Both the position numbers and the translations under genes were made by a program. The notes beneath the pieces were generated by a model that was not told the DNA's origin, searched no databases, and worked only from the letters and a program-made list of their open reading frames with translations. From positions 1-25,579 of the forward strand of contig CANQLK010000006.1 of NCBI GenBank assembly GCA_947624665.1: DNA of 25,579 nucleotides, in the 5' to 3' direction. This DNA is from Candidatus Gastranaerophilales bacterium. GTDB taxonomy: Bacteria; Cyanobacteriota; Vampirovibrionia; Gastranaerophilales; Gastranaerophilaceae. Shown here piece after piece: positions 24,463 through 25,579 of the stretch; position 1 is the first letter of the stretch, and each line of letters begins with the position of its first letter.

Positions 24463-24491
24463 TTGAAATTAAATTATTATTGTGTTAGCAT
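24463..24491 (+). promoter_or_regulatory. Promoter of the 83-residue FxG protein
   Basis: TTGAAA (24463-24468) and TAGCAT (24486-24491) are exactly 17 bases apart, and TGT before TAGCAT gives an extended -10. The same TGn-TAGCAT element occurs ahead of the cobalamin riboswitch at 3237-3245. Confidence 0.65.
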
Positions 24492-24520
24492 AGCATGTGG
24501 AATTTGTTCAAGGGGTTATT

Positions 24521-24772
24521 ATGAAGATTCAATCTGTAAATATGCTTAAATCTGTTAGTTGTCAGCCGATTAAACCGTCAGCTTTCGGCGGTAAAAAACC
24601 TTCCATTGAAGATATGGCTGCTGAACAGGATAGTGTATCATTAAATGAGGATGAATTGGTTCTATCCGATAATTCTATTCTCGAGCAAAAATATGATTTG
24701 GCATGCCGTTTGGCTGCGTATTATAAAACTCAATGTCAGCAACTTTTAGAAAACGGAAGTTGTCTTGCATAA
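24521..24772 (+). CDS. Small FxG-motif protein, unknown function
   Basis: This 83-residue protein starts at 24521, where AAGGGG lies six bases upstream; an in-frame ATG at 24497 has no ribosome site. The polar N-terminus carries KPSAFGGKKPS (18-28), the FxG-Lys type motif shared with nearby proteins. A Glu/Asp-rich middle and a helix (about 53-77) follow. Four Cys are present (14, 62, 72, 81), the last in the C-terminal NGSCLA. No signal peptide or membrane helix is visible. It has its own promoter and lies 41 bases before dprA with no terminator between, so some dprA transcription may come from here. Function unknown. Confidence 0.72.
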   Translation: MKIQSVNMLKSVSCQPIKPSAFGGKKPSIEDMAAEQDSVSLNEDELVLSDNSILEQKYDLACRLAAYYKTQCQQLLENGSCLA

Positions 24773-24813
24773 TCTTGTAAATCGGACAATCTAAATTATT
24801 TTATCTGTTTTCT

Positions 24814-25579
24814 ATGAGTAATAATGACAAATATTGGTATGCATTTGCGTTTTTAACAAAAATATCATCGGTTTTTGTTAATTGTTTATATTCGCATTTC
24901 GGCTCGATAGAACAGGCATGGAATGCTGATTCTTTGGAATTATCAAAGGTTGAGGGGATACATAAAGGTCAAATAGCTTCGTTTTTGCAAGAAAAAAGAA
25001 CAATAAATCCTCAGGATTGTATGGATTATACAAAAGAAAGAGGAATGGATTTTTTGCATCCCGAGGATGAAAGATACCCTGAAAGCTTAAGATACATTGA
25101 TAATCCGCCTACGGGTTTATTTATGCTGGGTGATATCACAAAATCCGATTTAGATAGAACATTGGCTGTAGTAGGCTCCAGAAGGGCAAGCGAAAATGCC
25201 AAAATCAATCTCAGAAAAATATTGGAAGGATTCGCTAATACAAATATATGTATAGTTTCAGGTCTGGCTGAAGGAATTGACACGGTTGCCCATAAAACGG
25301 CATTGGATAATAATTGTAAGACTATTGCTGTCATCGGAAGCGGGTTTGACAGGTTGTATCCGAAATCAAATGCTAAATTATTCAACAGAATAATAGAAGA
25401 AGGAGGTGCTGTTCTAACCGAGTATCGTCCTGATATTGATGCGATAGGCTGGCATTTCCCCGTCAGAAACAGAATTGTTTCGGGTTTGTCAAAAGGTGTA
25501 CTGGTAGCAGAAGCCGCAATTAAATCAGGTGCTATGATAACTGCAAATCTGGCGCTTGAACAGGGTAAAGAATTAATGT
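24814..25579 (+). CDS. dprA: DNA processing protein DprA/Smf (5' part, cut by window end)
   Basis: DprA binds incoming single-stranded DNA and loads RecA during natural transformation. The open frame runs from ATG at 24814 to the window edge (255 codons, no stop). An N-terminal helical region resembling the SAM/HhH part of DprA comes first (about 1-65). The Rossmann-like domain follows, with VVGSRRAS, SGLAEGIDTVAH, AVIGSGFDRLYP, FPVRNRIVSGLSKGVLVAEA and SGAMITANLALEQGKEL, all in the family order. No ribosome site precedes the ATG. The missing 3' part should hold the end of the fold and possibly a winged helix. Competence of the organism is suggested, not shown. Confidence 0.93.
   Translation, partial: MSNNDKYWYAFAFLTKISSVFVNCLYSHFGSIEQAWNADSLELSKVEGIHKGQIASFLQEKRTINPQDCMDYTKERGMDFLHPEDERYPESLRYIDNPPTGLFMLGDITKSDLDRTLAVVGSRRASENAKINLRKILEGFANTNICIVSGLAEGIDTVAHKTALDNNCKTIAVIGSGFDRLYPKSNAKLFNRIIEEGGAVLTEYRPDIDAIGWHFPVRNRIVSGLSKGVLVAEAAIKSGAMITANLALEQGKELM

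Noticed and set aside
1..25579. CRISPR arrays, rRNA, complete tRNA genes, transposase or phage genes
   Set aside because: I looked for direct repeats with spacers, tRNA arms and typical mobile or phage proteins and saw none.

Overview
The window is AT-rich bacterial DNA with a standard code (TGA is used as a stop). It has frequent Shine-Dalgarno sites, several non-ATG starts, and a drug-efflux set with its own outer-membrane channel, which points to a two-membrane cell. Short N-terminal Phe-x-Gly motifs recur in otherwise unrelated proteins. Together with PPi-dependent phosphofructokinase and the general gene set, this suggests a non-photosynthetic gut cyanobacterial relative (Gastranaerophilales / Vampirovibrionia, 'Melainabacteria'). 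That assignment is inference from protein style; no rRNA is present to confirm it.

Layout. 1-150: end of a G+C-richer repeat element, followed by a small secreted protein (minus). 664-2343: pyrophosphate-dependent phosphofructokinase, closed by a bidirectional terminator shared with a DUF429-like protein (minus). 3190-6108: the most unusual stretch. A promoter leads into what reads as a class-II (short) cobalamin riboswitch, then three tightly packed genes of unknown function: a Cys/His-motif protein, a four-helix membrane protein and a small soluble protein. 6111-10569: a MarR regulator, an EmrA-type adaptor and an EmrB-type MFS pump in one operon, with a divergent TolC/NodT-type outer-membrane factor. 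A palindrome between them is the likely operator. 10581-10857: second, longer copy of the G+C-richer repeat. 11221-12810: a small acidic unknown protein and a soluble orphan histidine kinase. 12867-14531: ilvD behind an extended -10 promoter wrapped in a perfect inverted repeat.

14532-14937 is a hairpin-rich intergenic region. 14938-18456: ruvB (minus), divergent gatA, and a translationally coupled exported TPR-NHL protein. 18424-24772: a cluster of lineage-style genes with N-terminal FxG motifs: a degenerate PHP-domain protein, a small tail-anchored protein, a very large GH13-like protein with a roughly 520-residue insertion, and an 83-residue protein. 24814 to the end: 5' part of dprA, cut by the window edge.

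RuvB and DprA handle recombination and DNA uptake; GatA serves tRNA amidation; IlvD serves branched-chain amino acid synthesis; PFP serves glycolysis. The two parts most worth following are the riboswitch-controlled operon of unknown genes and the FxG-motif gene cluster.
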